64,000 bases of DNA from Sphaerosporella brunnea (GCA_008704415.1 VXIS01000065.1:1-64000); one strand, 5' to 3'; shown: positions 45,236 through 54,487, counted from the stretch's first letter. Notes: a model not told the origin generated them from the letters alone. Program-made: numbers and translations.

Positions 45236-46798
45236 TTGGCCAACCAACAGGCAGTCCTCAAACCGCAGAACCTGCCCGACAATCTACGTTTGATGGCGGA
45301 AAACCCACTCAGCACCGGGCCGTCCTCCCTGGAAACCCTGTTTGACCAAGGGTACGAAGCGGATCCTTTCCCGCAACGAGTCCTAGAGATGCTGGCAAAA
45401 GGCACCCGAATCTCCAAAGACATTTCACTTGCCGACTGCTCTGAGCACCAAGGGAGGCTAATGTACCGCGGATGCTTCTACGTCCCAGATTACGCCCCCC
45501 TTCGGCTCCGACTCATTCAAGACCACCACGACCCTCCGACCATGGGACACCCGGGACGTGCAAAGACCTTGGAACTCCTATCCCGACGCTACTACTGGAC
45601 AAGTATGCGACATGACGTTGAGAGATTCGTACGCAATTGTCATACCTGCCGACGGACGAAAGCAACAAGACACGCACCGTTCGGGGCTCTGAAGCCTCTT
45701 CCTGTCCCACACCATCCTTGGCAAAGTGTCTCCATCGACTTCGTCACTGGACTTCCTGTCTCGGAAGGCTACGATGCAATCTGCGCAGTAGTCTGCCGAC
45801 TAACAAAACAACGCCACCTGATTCCCTGTCTTACAACCATCGACGCAGAAGGATTCGCTCAGCTATTTATTGAAAACGTCTTCAAGCACCATGGCCTCCC
45901 CGACGTTCTCATCTCCGACCGAGGCCCCCAATTCGTTGCTAACTTCTGGAAACACCTTGCTTCCTGTCTTGGGATTGAGACTGCTCCAAGCACCGCCTTC
46001 CACCCGCAGACCGATGGTCAGACAGAACGGATCAATGCCGTCACGGAGCAGTATCTCCGCGCCTACGTATCATACCTGCAGGACGATTGGAAGAAGTATC
46101 TCCCCCTGGCCGAATTCGCAGCCAATAACCAGGCTTCCGAGACTACGTCACTGTCTCCCTTCTTCGCCGTCTATGGCCGTAACCCTAAGTGCTCCTTTGA
46201 GCTAGACATTCGGACCAACAACCCCGAACAGGTCGACGCGCAGCTGGTGGCCGAGCGGATGTCACACATCCACGACGTTCTACAAGCCGAGATGAAGTAC
46301 GCCCAAGCCAGATATACTGAAGCCGCCGATCGGTCCCGAGCCCCCGCCCCTGTGTTCAAAGAGAACGACCTCGTCTGGCTGGACTCTAGGAACTTGCGCA
46401 CGGAACGACCATCTAGGAAACTCGAAAACAAGCACCTGGGCCCTTACCGAGTGGTTCGAGCCGTCGGTACCCATGCCTATGAATTGGACATCCCCGCCAC
46501 CATGAAGAACCATCGCACCTTTCCGGTCTCACTCCTAAACCCGGCATCTTCCGACCCCCTCCCTGGACAGATCATTCCACCCCCTCTCCCTGTTGTTGTC
46601 GATGGCGAAAAAGAATGGTCCGTCGATGCCATTCTGGATTCCCGCTTGGTAAGGGGACGCCTCAAATATCTGGTAAAGTGGACCGGCTACGACCCACCGG
46701 AATGGGAGGCGGCGGAAGGAATCAATGGCCTTGAAGCTATCGACCGCTTCCACGAATTGTACCCACACAAGCCCGGACCACTCCCAGATGACAGCTGA
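45236..46798 (+). CDS. Inner pol, second part: integrase with C-terminal chromodomain
   Basis: In frame with the RT part after TGA 45230-45232. The HHCC zinc region reads HHDPPTMGH then CHTC. The catalytic D,D,E residues are in SIDFVTGLP, LISDRGPQF and TERINAVTEQYL. The C-terminus carries a chromodomain (EWSVDAILDSRLVRGRLKYL then VKWTGYDPPEWE) that in chromoviruses directs insertion to marked chromatin. The stop TGA at 46798 is followed 35 bp later by the right LTR, with a purine tract AGGAGGGGG between. Confidence 0.9.
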   Translation: MANQQAVLKPQNLPDNLRLMAENPLSTGPSSLETLFDQGYEADPFPQRVLEMLAKGTRISKDISLADCSEHQGRLMYRGCFYVPDYAPLRLRLIQDHHDPPTMGHPGRAKTLELLSRRYYWTSMRHDVERFVRNCHTCRRTKATRHAPFGALKPLPVPHHPWQSVSIDFVTGLPVSEGYDAICAVVCRLTKQRHLIPCLTTIDAEGFAQLFIENVFKHHGLPDVLISDRGPQFVANFWKHLASCLGIETAPSTAFHPQTDGQTERINAVTEQYLRAYVSYLQDDWKKYLPLAEFAANNQASETTSLSPFFAVYGRNPKCSFELDIRTNNPEQVDAQLVAERMSHIHDVLQAEMKYAQARYTEAADRSRAPAPVFKENDLVWLDSRNLRTERPSRKLENKHLGPYRVVRAVGTHAYELDIPATMKNHRTFPVSLLNPASSDPLPGQIIPPPLPVVVDGEKEWSVDAILDSRLVRGRLKYLVKWTGYDPPEWEAAEGINGLEAIDRFHELYPHKPGPLPDDS

Positions 46799-46820
46799 AG
46801 CTTCGTCGGAGCTCAGCCAT

Positions 46821-46830
46821 AGGAGGGGGA
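46821..46830 (+). promoter_or_regulatory. Polypurine tract, inner element
   Basis: AGGAGGGGGA just before the right LTR (46834). The same motif precedes the outer right LTR (about 52252-52261). It primes plus-strand DNA in LTR retrotransposons. Confidence 0.7.
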
Positions 46831-46833
46831 TAC

Positions 46834-47114
46834 TGTCACGGCTCAAGGTTAAGGTGTGGCTCGGCGCTAGGGTTAGGGTGTCACGTGACGCGCGGTCACG
46901 TGACGGGAAAGCATAAATGGCGAGGTTTCACTTGTTTTTGTTTCTTTTCTTCTTTTCTTCTTTACAGAACGTCTTGTATAGTAGCGAACCTAGTAACCTT
47001 GAACCACCTTGTCTTGTCTCGTCTTCTTCTGCCTCTTGTCCTTGTCCTCCTGCCTCCGGTCCTTGCCTCGAAAGCTACGTACCTTGGACCTTTCCTCGCG
47101 CCTGTCCCGTTACA
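46834..47114 (+). repeat. Inner right LTR
   Basis: 281 bp, matching the left LTR at 41591 with few differences. It ends CCCGTTACA and is followed by the CCTCC duplication and the rest of the outer left LTR. Confidence 0.9.
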
Positions 47115-47119
47115 CCTCC

Positions 47120-47146
47120 AGTCTGTTCTCGACCCTCTCCGTTACA
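47120..47146 (+). repeat. Outer left LTR, last 27 bp
   Basis: AGTCTGTTCTCGACCCTCTC and CGTTACA complete the outer left LTR after the inner insertion; the intact right LTR shows the same continuous sequence at 52750-52776. Confidence 0.9.
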
Positions 47147-47148
47147 CT

Positions 47149-47157
47149 AGGTTCAGT
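47149..47157 (+). promoter_or_regulatory. Self-complementary primer-binding site, outer element
   Basis: AGGTTCAGT begins 2 nt after the outer LTR and is complementary to ACTGAACCT at 41437-41445 inside the LTR, about 50 bp downstream of its TATA-like motif. This is the same layout as in the inner element, with a different sequence. Confidence 0.65.
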
Positions 47158-47225
47158 CCACCAAAGCCTAACCTACTCGCTCTGTCTGTCACATCGCCAC
47201 CTCCCCCTCCCACTCTTGCAACACC

Positions 47226-48496
47226 ATGGCCGCCTACCACGACCTCCGAATCCCTCAGGAGCTCTGGGCAGCCATCGAAACTGGCGTCCAGGCGCCCCCG
47301 GAAGAAGGCTTCCCCCAGGAAGAGCGCGATCAACGTTTGATCGACTTCACCCATATGGCACAGCAACTCCTGGCCTGCGAAGCCCCACCCAACCTGGAGG
47401 AGGAGCTGGAGGAGACGCGTGCTGAGCTCCGGACAGCCCTTCTCAAACGCGATGCAGCCCGCACCGGCCTGGCCGCTGCTCAGCAGCAGGCAAGGGACCT
47501 CACGGCCCAACTGAATCAGGTCCTAGCAATCGCCGCCGCCCAGATCCGTGACCACCCCGAAGGAGGCACCCAGTCAGGTGGCTTCCTCGATGCACCGACC
47601 TTCGACGGTACCAAGCCCGAAGAGCTGAGGACCTGAATCCTACAGCTCCGCAACAAGCTTGCTGCCCAGCCAACCCGTTACCCAACCGAACAAGCCCGTC
47701 TTCGGTACGCCTTCAACCGCCTGTCAGGAGCAGCTTTGAACCAGCGGCGCTCTTATGCCGATTAAGACACCGGAGATATCACTCTGGCCTCCCTCAACGA
47801 TCTGTTGACCATCCTCCGACAGGCCTATGACGACCCCGACCGCTCTCGAACCGCTGCTCGTGAAATTCGCCGTCTCCGTCAACGAAACCTGCCATTCTCC
47901 ACCTATCTGGCCGACTTCCGCCGCCTCATGGGAGAACTTAACTGGGACGAAGTCACCCAGAAAGACCAACTTTATGAAGGCTTGTCGGAAGAGATGAAGG
48001 ATGCTCTCCTGCACCGAGCAGCCTCCGATGACACCCTGGCAGCCTTCGTTAACCTTTGCAAGGACGTGGACAACTGGATCCGTGCCCGAGCAGAGGAACG
48101 TAAGCCCTCATCGTCTCGCCCCACCGTCACTACCACCAACCATTGAAGCACCCGTCGCCCCCATGCGCCATCCTCACCACTGCCACTGCCCCTGCAACCA
48201 CGGGCAACCACCCCACCAACTCGAACAGTGGAAACTATAGCCCGGCCCCAATGGAGCTCTCAGCTGCCCGGCGTGAGGCCGAGCGCCAGAGGATCCGCGA
48301 GGAGAGAATGGCAAAGGGGCAGTGTACCTACTGTGGATCGGATCAACACTTCCGTCTCGATTGCGCTCGCCTGCTGGCTGCTGAGGCTCGTCGTGTCCGT
48401 GCTGCCGAGGCGTCGCTGGTAGCCATGGCTACCCCTACTGCTCAGCCCACGGAAAACCTCACCCCCACCTCCGACGCCCAACCGTCGGAAAACTAG
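47226..48496 (+). pseudogene. Outer gag, two stops and a frameshift
   Basis: Start ATG 47226 (MAAYHDLRIPQELWAAI). The coiled-coil and capsid parts include LEEELEETRAELRTALLK, DAPTFDGTKPEELRT and TILRQAYDDPDRSRTAAREI. In-frame stops lie at TGA 47634-47636 and TAA 47763-47765. Near 48140 the frame shifts by -1 to reach the knuckle CTYCGSDQHFRLDC and end at 48496. Comparison with the inner gag shows these are damage, not design. Confidence 0.85.
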
Positions 48497-48525
48497 TTGT
48501 CCCATGCCGCAAGGTTGGCACCGCC

Positions 48526-50718
48526 ATGGGAGGTCCAACATCTTCTTCGTCTTTTCCTTGTTGTCACGGCTCTCCGGCCCGCGGGCCGGGCATCCTTTCC
48601 TTGTCTTCGGTAGCTGTGTCAAATCAAGGTGTGGAGGAGGAATCAATGGATGGAAACCATCTCGTAGTTACGTGTTCCCTCTCCGATAGTGATAACAAGA
48701 TCCAAACCCACGCACTGATTGACTGTGGAGCCACTGCTTTTGCTTTCATCGACGAAGAATTTGCTCGCCAATATCATTTTCCCCAGTATGCACTACGCGT
48801 TCCTCGCACCCTCGAGGTTATAGACGGTAGACCCATCTCGTCCGGAGACATCACCCACATTGTCAAAGTGGGGATGTCGATCGGCGGTCACCATGAGACG
48901 TTGCCTGCCTTCGTCACCAAGCTCGGCCACTACCCTCTGATCCTGGGCATCCCTTGGATGCGGCACCATGGAGTGTCAATCTGCTTTGCCTCAAACAACG
49001 TCTCCTTCGACTCCCCTCGCTGCGTCGCACACAGGACAACACTGAAGCCGACAAGCATCAAAGGAGTGACACCCCCTACCCAGTCCCTAGACATTGCAAT
49101 AGTGTCGGCCACCTCCTTCCAACGTCTGGTCAAAAACAAGAAACAGCGATACGGCCAGCTCCAGCTTTTCTCCCTATCGCTGTATGAAATCAGCAAGGCG
49201 TTGGAGCGTAAGGTGATCGACGAGGGGGATCTCAAGTCACTGGTCCCTCCGCAGTACCACGAGTTTCTACCCCTCTTTTCGAAAGCGGTAGCCAATCACC
49301 TACCCCCTCACCGGCCCTACGACCACAAGATACCATTCAAGGAGGGGTTTGAACCCCCCTTTGGCCCCCTATACTCGCTGTCTCGCCCCGAGCTGGAAGC
49401 CCTAAAGGCCTGGTTGGAGGAAAACCTATCGAAAGGATTCATCAGGGCCTCCTCCTCACCCGCCGGTGCCCCAATCCTCTTCGTCAAGAAGGGAGATGGA
49501 TCCTTACGCCTGGTGGTTGACTATCGAGGTCTCAACGAAGGAACGATCAAGAACAGGTATCCGCTCCCGTTGGTACGAGAGACACTGATGAGGCTCTCCA
49601 AGGCTCGCTGGTTAAGCAAGTTGGACGTCCGCGGAGCTTACAACCTAATCCGAATGGCAGAGGGTGAAGAGTGGAAAACTGCATTTAAAACCCGATATGG
49701 ACTATTCGAATCCCTGGTGATGCCATTCAGTCTTACCAACGCCCCTGCTGACTTCCAACGCTTTATCAATGATACCCTCTTACCGTTCTTGGACCGTTTC
49801 ACCTCTGCCTACTTGGATGACATCTTGATCTACTCGGATACCCTGGAAGAGCATCAAGACCACCTGCGACAGGTCCTTCGTCGGCTTTCGGAAGCCGTGC
49901 TGCATCTCAAACCGGAGAAATGCGAGTTTTACCAACGAGAGGTCAAGTATCTAGGACTGATTATCGGCATCGACGGCATATGGATGGACCCAGACAAGGT
50001 CGAAGCAGTGAGAGCTTGGCCAACCCCGGAGAAGCTGAAGGACATCAGAGCCTTCCTTGGATTTGCCAACTTTTACCGTCGATTCATACGCTCCTACTCA
50101 CAGGTAGTGCGGCCACTCACCCGTCTGACTCAGAAAGACGTGCCATTTCAATGGACCAAAACCGAACAGGAAGCCTTCGACAGCCTGAAGACGTGCTTCA
50201 CCACCGCTCCAGTCCTTCGCCGCTTTGACCACGACCGTGACGTCGTCGTTGAGACCGACGCCTCTGACTACGTCTCCGCTGGCATCCTATCACAATACGA
50301 CGACGACGGCGTCCTCCACCCTGTTGCGTACTTCTCTAAGAAGCATTCCCCTGCAGAATGCAACTACGATATCTACGACAAGGAATTGATGGCTATCGTC
50401 CGGGCTTTTGAGGAATGGCGACCGGAGCTCCAATCCGTGGAGAATCCAGTCCAGGTGCTCACCGATCACAAGAACTTGGAGTATTTTACAACCACCAAGC
50501 TCCTGAATCGACGTCAAGCCCGTTGGTCTCAGTTCCTGTCGCAGTTCAACTTCAAGATCGTCTACCGTCCTGGGAAGTCCGGTGGGAAGCCGGACTCACT
50601 AACTCGCAGATCAGGAGATCTGCCTAAGGAGGGGGATGAGCGCACGACTGAAAATTTTTCCGTCGTCATAAAGCCCCACCAGATCGTCCACCTCCTGGCC
50701 GATGGCCCGCCGGCATAG
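48526..50718 (+). CDS. Outer pol, first part: protease, reverse transcriptase, RNase H
   Basis: Protease HALIDCGATAFAFIDEEFA (again Cys after Asp), VLGIPW-type loop ILGIPWM; RT with APILFVKKGDGSLRLVVDYR and the catalytic YLDDILIYS; FSLTNAPADFQ has Ser where Gly is the norm (MPFSLTNAP), a possible damaging change. RNase H with VVETDASDYVSAGILSQ. The stop TAG at 50716-50718 (CAG to TAG would be RIP-like) falls between RNase H and integrase; the frame continues after it. Confidence 0.9.
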   Translation: MGGPTSSSSFPCCHGSPARGPGILSLSSVAVSNQGVEEESMDGNHLVVTCSLSDSDNKIQTHALIDCGATAFAFIDEEFARQYHFPQYALRVPRTLEVIDGRPISSGDITHIVKVGMSIGGHHETLPAFVTKLGHYPLILGIPWMRHHGVSICFASNNVSFDSPRCVAHRTTLKPTSIKGVTPPTQSLDIAIVSATSFQRLVKNKKQRYGQLQLFSLSLYEISKALERKVIDEGDLKSLVPPQYHEFLPLFSKAVANHLPPHRPYDHKIPFKEGFEPPFGPLYSLSRPELEALKAWLEENLSKGFIRASSSPAGAPILFVKKGDGSLRLVVDYRGLNEGTIKNRYPLPLVRETLMRLSKARWLSKLDVRGAYNLIRMAEGEEWKTAFKTRYGLFESLVMPFSLTNAPADFQRFINDTLLPFLDRFTSAYLDDILIYSDTLEEHQDHLRQVLRRLSEAVLHLKPEKCEFYQREVKYLGLIIGIDGIWMDPDKVEAVRAWPTPEKLKDIRAFLGFANFYRRFIRSYSQVVRPLTRLTQKDVPFQWTKTEQEAFDSLKTCFTTAPVLRRFDHDRDVVVETDASDYVSAGILSQYDDDGVLHPVAYFSKKHSPAECNYDIYDKELMAIVRAFEEWRPELQSVENPVQVLTDHKNLEYFTTTKLLNRRQARWSQFLSQFNFKIVYRPGKSGGKPDSLTRRSGDLPKEGDERTTENFSVVIKPHQIVHLLADGPPA

Positions 50719-50745
50719 CCTCCACTACCCCTAGGAGACGAAGCA

Positions 50746-52230
50746 GTGACACTTGCCCCCCTGTTTCAAGAAGCTTACGATGCGGACCCGTTTCCATCTC
50801 AGGTCCTCCGGATGTTGCAAGACGGAGTCCGCCATAGCCGCCGGATCACGTTGGCAGAATGCGCCCAAGAAAGAAATCATCTCACCTATAGAGGTAAGCT
50901 TTACGTGCCCGAATATGAGCCCCTCCGGCTGCACCTGATGCAACAACACCACGATGCCCCCGTCGCTGGCCACCCAGGAAGATCCAAAACCTTGGAGCTG
51001 CTTTGTCGTACCTACCATTGGCCAAAGATGCGGCAGGACGTGGAACGGTATGTCCGCAACTGCCATGTCTGCCAACGCTCTCGGACCGGTCGTCACGCTC
51101 CTTACGGCATCTTACGACCCCTCCCTATCCCGGAACGTCCTTGGCAGGACATTTCAATGGACTTCGTCACTGGGCTCCCGTGGTCACAAGGCTGCGATGC
51201 TATTTGGGTTGTGGTCGACCGCCTTACGAAGGAACGTCACCTGATTCCTTGCCGGACCAATGTCGATGCGGCCGGACTGGCTGATCTCTTCATCCAACAC
51301 GTATTCCGTCTCCACGGCCTACCGCTTACGATCATCTCCGACCGTGGACCGCAGTTTGCATCGGACTTCTGGGAACGCATCTGTGTCAGACTGGGTATAG
51401 AGCGTCGGCTCTTGACAGCGTTCCACCCCCAAACGGACGGACAGACTGAACGGATCAATGCGGTAATGGAGCAGTACCTCCGAGCATATGTCAACTATCT
51501 CCAGGATGACTAGGCCGATTGGCTGCCGTTGGCCGAATTCGTAACCAACAACCAGGCATCGGAGACTCATGGCTCCTCTCCCTTCTTTGCTAACAAGGGG
51601 TTCGACCCTCGTTACCAGTTTGACTTGTCCCCTGCGGCCCCCAACAATGTTGACAATCGCAGAGCCTTGACAACCGCCAGGACGTTGTCGGAAATCCATT
51701 CGCACCTCTGCACGGAGCTGCTACGGGCCCAGATGAGATATCAGGACAACACCGACGAGCACCACATACCGGCCCCTAATTATCAGGTCGGAGACAAGGT
51801 CTGGCTTGATGCCCGGAATTGGAAGACTCGGCGTCCAGCCAGTAAGCTGGACAATAAGTGTCACGGCCCGTTTGAGGTTACCGAGAAGGTCTCGGCATAC
51901 GCCTACCGCCTCCGGCTCCATGAGGATATGCATGTCCACCCAGTCTTCCACGTCTCCCTCCTGGAACCGGCACCCGATGATCTCTACCCGGGACAACGAC
52001 AGGACCCACCACCTCCGGTGGAGATCGAGGGCGAGCAGGAGTGGTTTGTCGATCGGATATTGGACTCCCGACTGCATGGACGGTGGCGTAAGCTCCAGTA
52101 TTTGGTCAAGTGGACCGGCTATGATCGGCCAAAGTGGGAACCAGCTGAGATGGTCAATGGTCTGAAAGCTATCAATCGCTTCCACGAGGCCTATCCGGAC
52201 AAGCCGGGGCCTTTGCCGGAAGATGAATGA
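50746..52230 (+). pseudogene. Outer pol, second part: integrase and chromodomain, one stop
   Basis: In frame with the RT part. Zinc region HHDAPVAGH and CHVC; catalytic residues in SMDFVTGLP, IISDRGPQF and TERINAVMEQYL. TAG at 51511-51513 follows YLQDD, where the inner element has Trp (YLQDDWKK); TGG to TAG corresponds to CCA to CTA on the other strand, the RIP preference. The chromodomain EWFVDRILDSRLHGRWRKLQ and LVKWTGYDRPKWE closes the protein at 52230. Confidence 0.88.
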
Positions 52231-52264
52231 GCTTCGCCGGAGCTCAGCCGTAGGAGGGGGATAC

Positions 52265-52776
52265 TGTCACGGCGCAAGTTGGATGGAGTCTTCCGACTAA
52301 GCTACCAGCTTTTACTCTCGATGGAATCGGCTGGAACTCTGAGATCTAAGACTTCAAAGGATGCTGATTCATTTGCTGCTCTCAGATTTATCCCCCCCGT
52401 GGATGGTTGTCACGTGGTGAGGTTTGGAAGTGGGGGTTGTTTGTGGTGTCGTGATGAGGCTCTGTAGGGAGGCTCGGTGGGATGGCTCCAAGCCGAGGTT
52501 ATGTTCGGCTACCACGTGGCGCGGCACACCGTGCTCACGTGATTGCTATAAGAGGCCTTCGCTTCCGCTTTGTTGTTCGTTTTCCTTTCCTCTTTACTGA
52601 ACCTTCGTATGTCAATCTGAGTACCTTCGTTCCAATCTGAATCCTGACCGTGCGCATCGCGCCTCTTGTCCTGCCTCTTGTCCTGCCTTTGGATCTTGTC
52701 CCAGCCCTCGTTCTTGCCCCCTCTGTACGCGAGTACCTTGGGCCCCTCCAGTCTGTTCTCGACCCTCTCCGTTACA
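52265..52776 (+). repeat. Outer right LTR
   Basis: The intact 512 bp LTR, TGTCACGGCGCAAG to CCGTTACA, followed by GTACC. Contains CACGTG sites and TATA-like GCTATAAGA. Confidence 0.93.
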
Positions 52777-52781
52777 GTACC

Positions 52782-53141
52782 GGTTGGAGAGAAATTGAAT
52801 AAGATATGGCCGAAACCTCATGCCTGCCGTCGACGGGCTGAAAAGTGAAGCTTGAGTCCACCACAAGAAAGTCAATCGAGTTCGAGTGAGATCTTGTACC
52901 TGCTGCCAGAGGGAATACCTCTTTTTAAGGGCGCGTTTGGCGAAATCGACCGTGCCGTTAGCGAGAGCCTCCCGAACGTTTGCCAACTGATTTTCACAAC
53001 AACTTTTTTTTGGGCAATAAAGAATTGTACCCAGGCATATTAACACCATTCACTTTTTGTTGTAATTTTAAAATCACGTTTTGAAATCTGTCGTCGTTGC
53101 CAGTCGAAATTTTCGTGTGGTGGTAAGTGGCGCAAACGGCC
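52782..53141. other. Host flank between the Ty3 nest and the retroposon
   Basis: About 360 bp with no coding signal, T-rich near 53003-53015. Confidence 0.4.
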
Positions 53142-53156
53142 GCCGGTCGTCCTAGT

Positions 53157-54472
53157 TTCGTTTCAATCATATTGCATTCGGCCGCTTGCGGCCATGGCAT
53201 ATATAGAGAAGAGAGACTGTGCTACCTCTTAGGAACAGAGCCTACTACTGGGGCCTGCGGCTCTCTTAAGGAAAGAAAATCAAGGAAATCGCAACACATA
53301 AACGGCGGAAAAGACTGTAGCCACCTCCCACTGCCCCTACACCCTAGGAGCCCGCTGCTCCTTCCCCTTCCCCTTCTCCTCCTCCTCCTTCTCCTTCTTC
53401 TTACTGCCCCCCCAGGGTTTGCGCGCCGTGTGTGGCTTGGCGATGCCCGCTCCTCCTCCTATGTAGAAGTTGAAGCATACAGCTCCGTCACCGGCCACTT
53501 GGGCCCAGGACGGGACGCTCTTCCCGGCTGATTGCGCCGCAGTACGGCCCGAGGACCGCCTGCGCTTCTTTCTCTCAACCTTCTTCCATCCCTCTTTCGC
53601 CTCAGCCTCATCGCGGGGGGCGGACGGGGCTGGTGCATCTCGCGTGTCATGCGTTGGGCGCACCGAGACCAGTGCGCCGCTCGGCCCTGCATGCTTCGAA
53701 GGGGGGGGAGAGATCTCCCGTGCGTGATTTGTCGGTTTCTGCGCCGGGCTAGACGGCCCGGAGCGCTTACGTTTCGACTTTGTCGCAGCAGGTGGAGCTG
53801 CCGGCGTTTCCGCCGCCGTCGTTGCGGGCGGGGGCAGGGCTGCGGACATCGTCTGGGTGGCAGAATTGGCGACCCATGGCGGGGGCGATGTCTGGGTCGC
53901 CCCGTGTGATACCGTCGTGATCCGAGGGCTTGTCGCTTCGAGCCCCTTGAGCCGAACCAGAAGCTCATCGTTCTGTGCAGAGAGCTTGTCGACCGTACCT
54001 TTCAGCTCAAGTACGATCGTGGCCAACCTGGCCATGCTGGCATCGCGTCCTTCCACGAAGGCGTCGATACGCCGTTCTAACATTTCTTCGAAGTCTTGGA
54101 GATAGAAGACGCGCGGACCCGCGTTCTGCATCTCAGCATCGTGCTCCACCGGGGCTGGAGGTGGGATATGCACCTCCGCCCACTCGGCGAGCACGTAGGC
54201 AGCCTCAGCTCGTTGTCGTGTGAAGACTTCGAGGAGCTCACGGCGAGTGCGCCCTCTGCATACTTCGCGACACGCTTCTCCCGCATGGCCGAACATCCCG
54301 CACTGATCGCACGGAGTGTTGGTGTTGGGGCTTCCCGACTTCGGGAAGAAAGAGGAGTAGTAGGGCATTGAGGCAAAAGTTGGTTCCGTGATGGCAAGTA
54401 TAGACCAATCAGGGAGAACCACGTTGCGGCTTGGCGCTGGGAAGCACGATGCGAGTGGTGTGTAGGAAGGAT
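53157..54472 (-). mobile_element. ORF1-only LINE-like retroposon with 15 bp target duplication
   Basis: Flanked by perfect direct repeats GCCGGTCGTCCTAGT at 53142-53156 and 54473-54487. A duplication of this length without inverted ends is what LINE-type (target-primed) insertion makes. On the minus strand it holds a leader, one ORF (54368-53337) and a 180 bp 3' region ending GAATGCAATATGATTGAAAC. Copies of that 3' region lie near 19498, 29626 and 36600. No reverse transcriptase is present, so it must be moved by another element. Confidence 0.7.
53337..54368 (-). CDS. Gag/ORF1-like protein with N-terminal CCHC knuckle
   Basis: 343 aa from ATG 54368 (MPYYSSFFPKSGSP). A zinc knuckle CDQCGMFGHAGEAC (Cys20, Cys23, His28, Cys33) lies unusually at the N-terminus. 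Residues about 90-145 are a probable coiled coil (FEEMLERRIDAFVEGRDA, LELKGTVDKLSAQNDELLVR). The rest is Pro/Ala/Ser-rich, then basic (KKVERKKRRRSSGRTAAQ, and a Lys/Glu-rich end). The order knuckle, coiled coil, basic tail suits an RNA-binding ORF1-type protein, but I cannot match it to a named LINE clade. The frame is intact, with no stops, which suggests recent arrival or selection. It could also be a host gene copied by LINE machinery. Confidence 0.65.
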   Translation of the reverse strand: MPYYSSFFPKSGSPNTNTPCDQCGMFGHAGEACREVCRGRTRRELLEVFTRQRAEAAYVLAEWAEVHIPPPAPVEHDAEMQNAGPRVFYLQDFEEMLERRIDAFVEGRDASMARLATIVLELKGTVDKLSAQNDELLVRLKGLEATSPRITTVSHGATQTSPPPWVANSATQTMSAALPPPATTAAETPAAPPAATKSKRKRSGPSSPAQKPTNHAREISPPPSKHAGPSGALVSVRPTHDTRDAPAPSAPRDEAEAKEGWKKVERKKRRRSSGRTAAQSAGKSVPSWAQVAGDGAVCFNFYIGGGAGIAKPHTARKPWGGSKKKEKEEEEKGKGKEQRAPRV

Positions 54473-54487
54473 GCCGGTCGTCCTAGT

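Larger units (their letters stand above)
41591..47114 (+). mobile_element. Inner Ty3/gypsy chromovirus nested in the outer left LTR
   Basis: 5524 bp, flanked by CCTCC at 41586-41590 and 47115-47119. LTRs (41591-41868 and 46834-47114) start TGTCACGGCTCAAGG and end CCCGTTACA; by eye they differ by about six substitutions and one 3 bp indel, so the insertion is younger than the outer one. Gag and pol lie in different frames (pol is -1 to gag). There is one in-frame stop in gag and one between RNase H and integrase. The LTR termini TGTCACGG/CGTTACA are shared with the outer element, so the families are related. Confidence 0.93.
41106..52776 (+). mobile_element. Outer Ty3/gypsy chromovirus, interrupted by the inner element
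   Basis: It runs from TGTCACGGCGCAAGTTGG to the end of the right LTR (CTCTCCGTTACA), flanked by the 5 bp duplication GTACC (41101-41105 and 52777-52781). Without the inner element it is about 6.1 kb: LTR, self-complementary primer site, gag, protease-RT-RNase H, integrase with chromodomain, purine tract, LTR. Its left LTR is split at 41590 by the inner element. Gag carries two in-frame stops and a frameshift, and pol two in-frame stops, so it is inactive. By eye the two LTR copies differ at about 15 of 512 positions. Confidence 0.93.
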
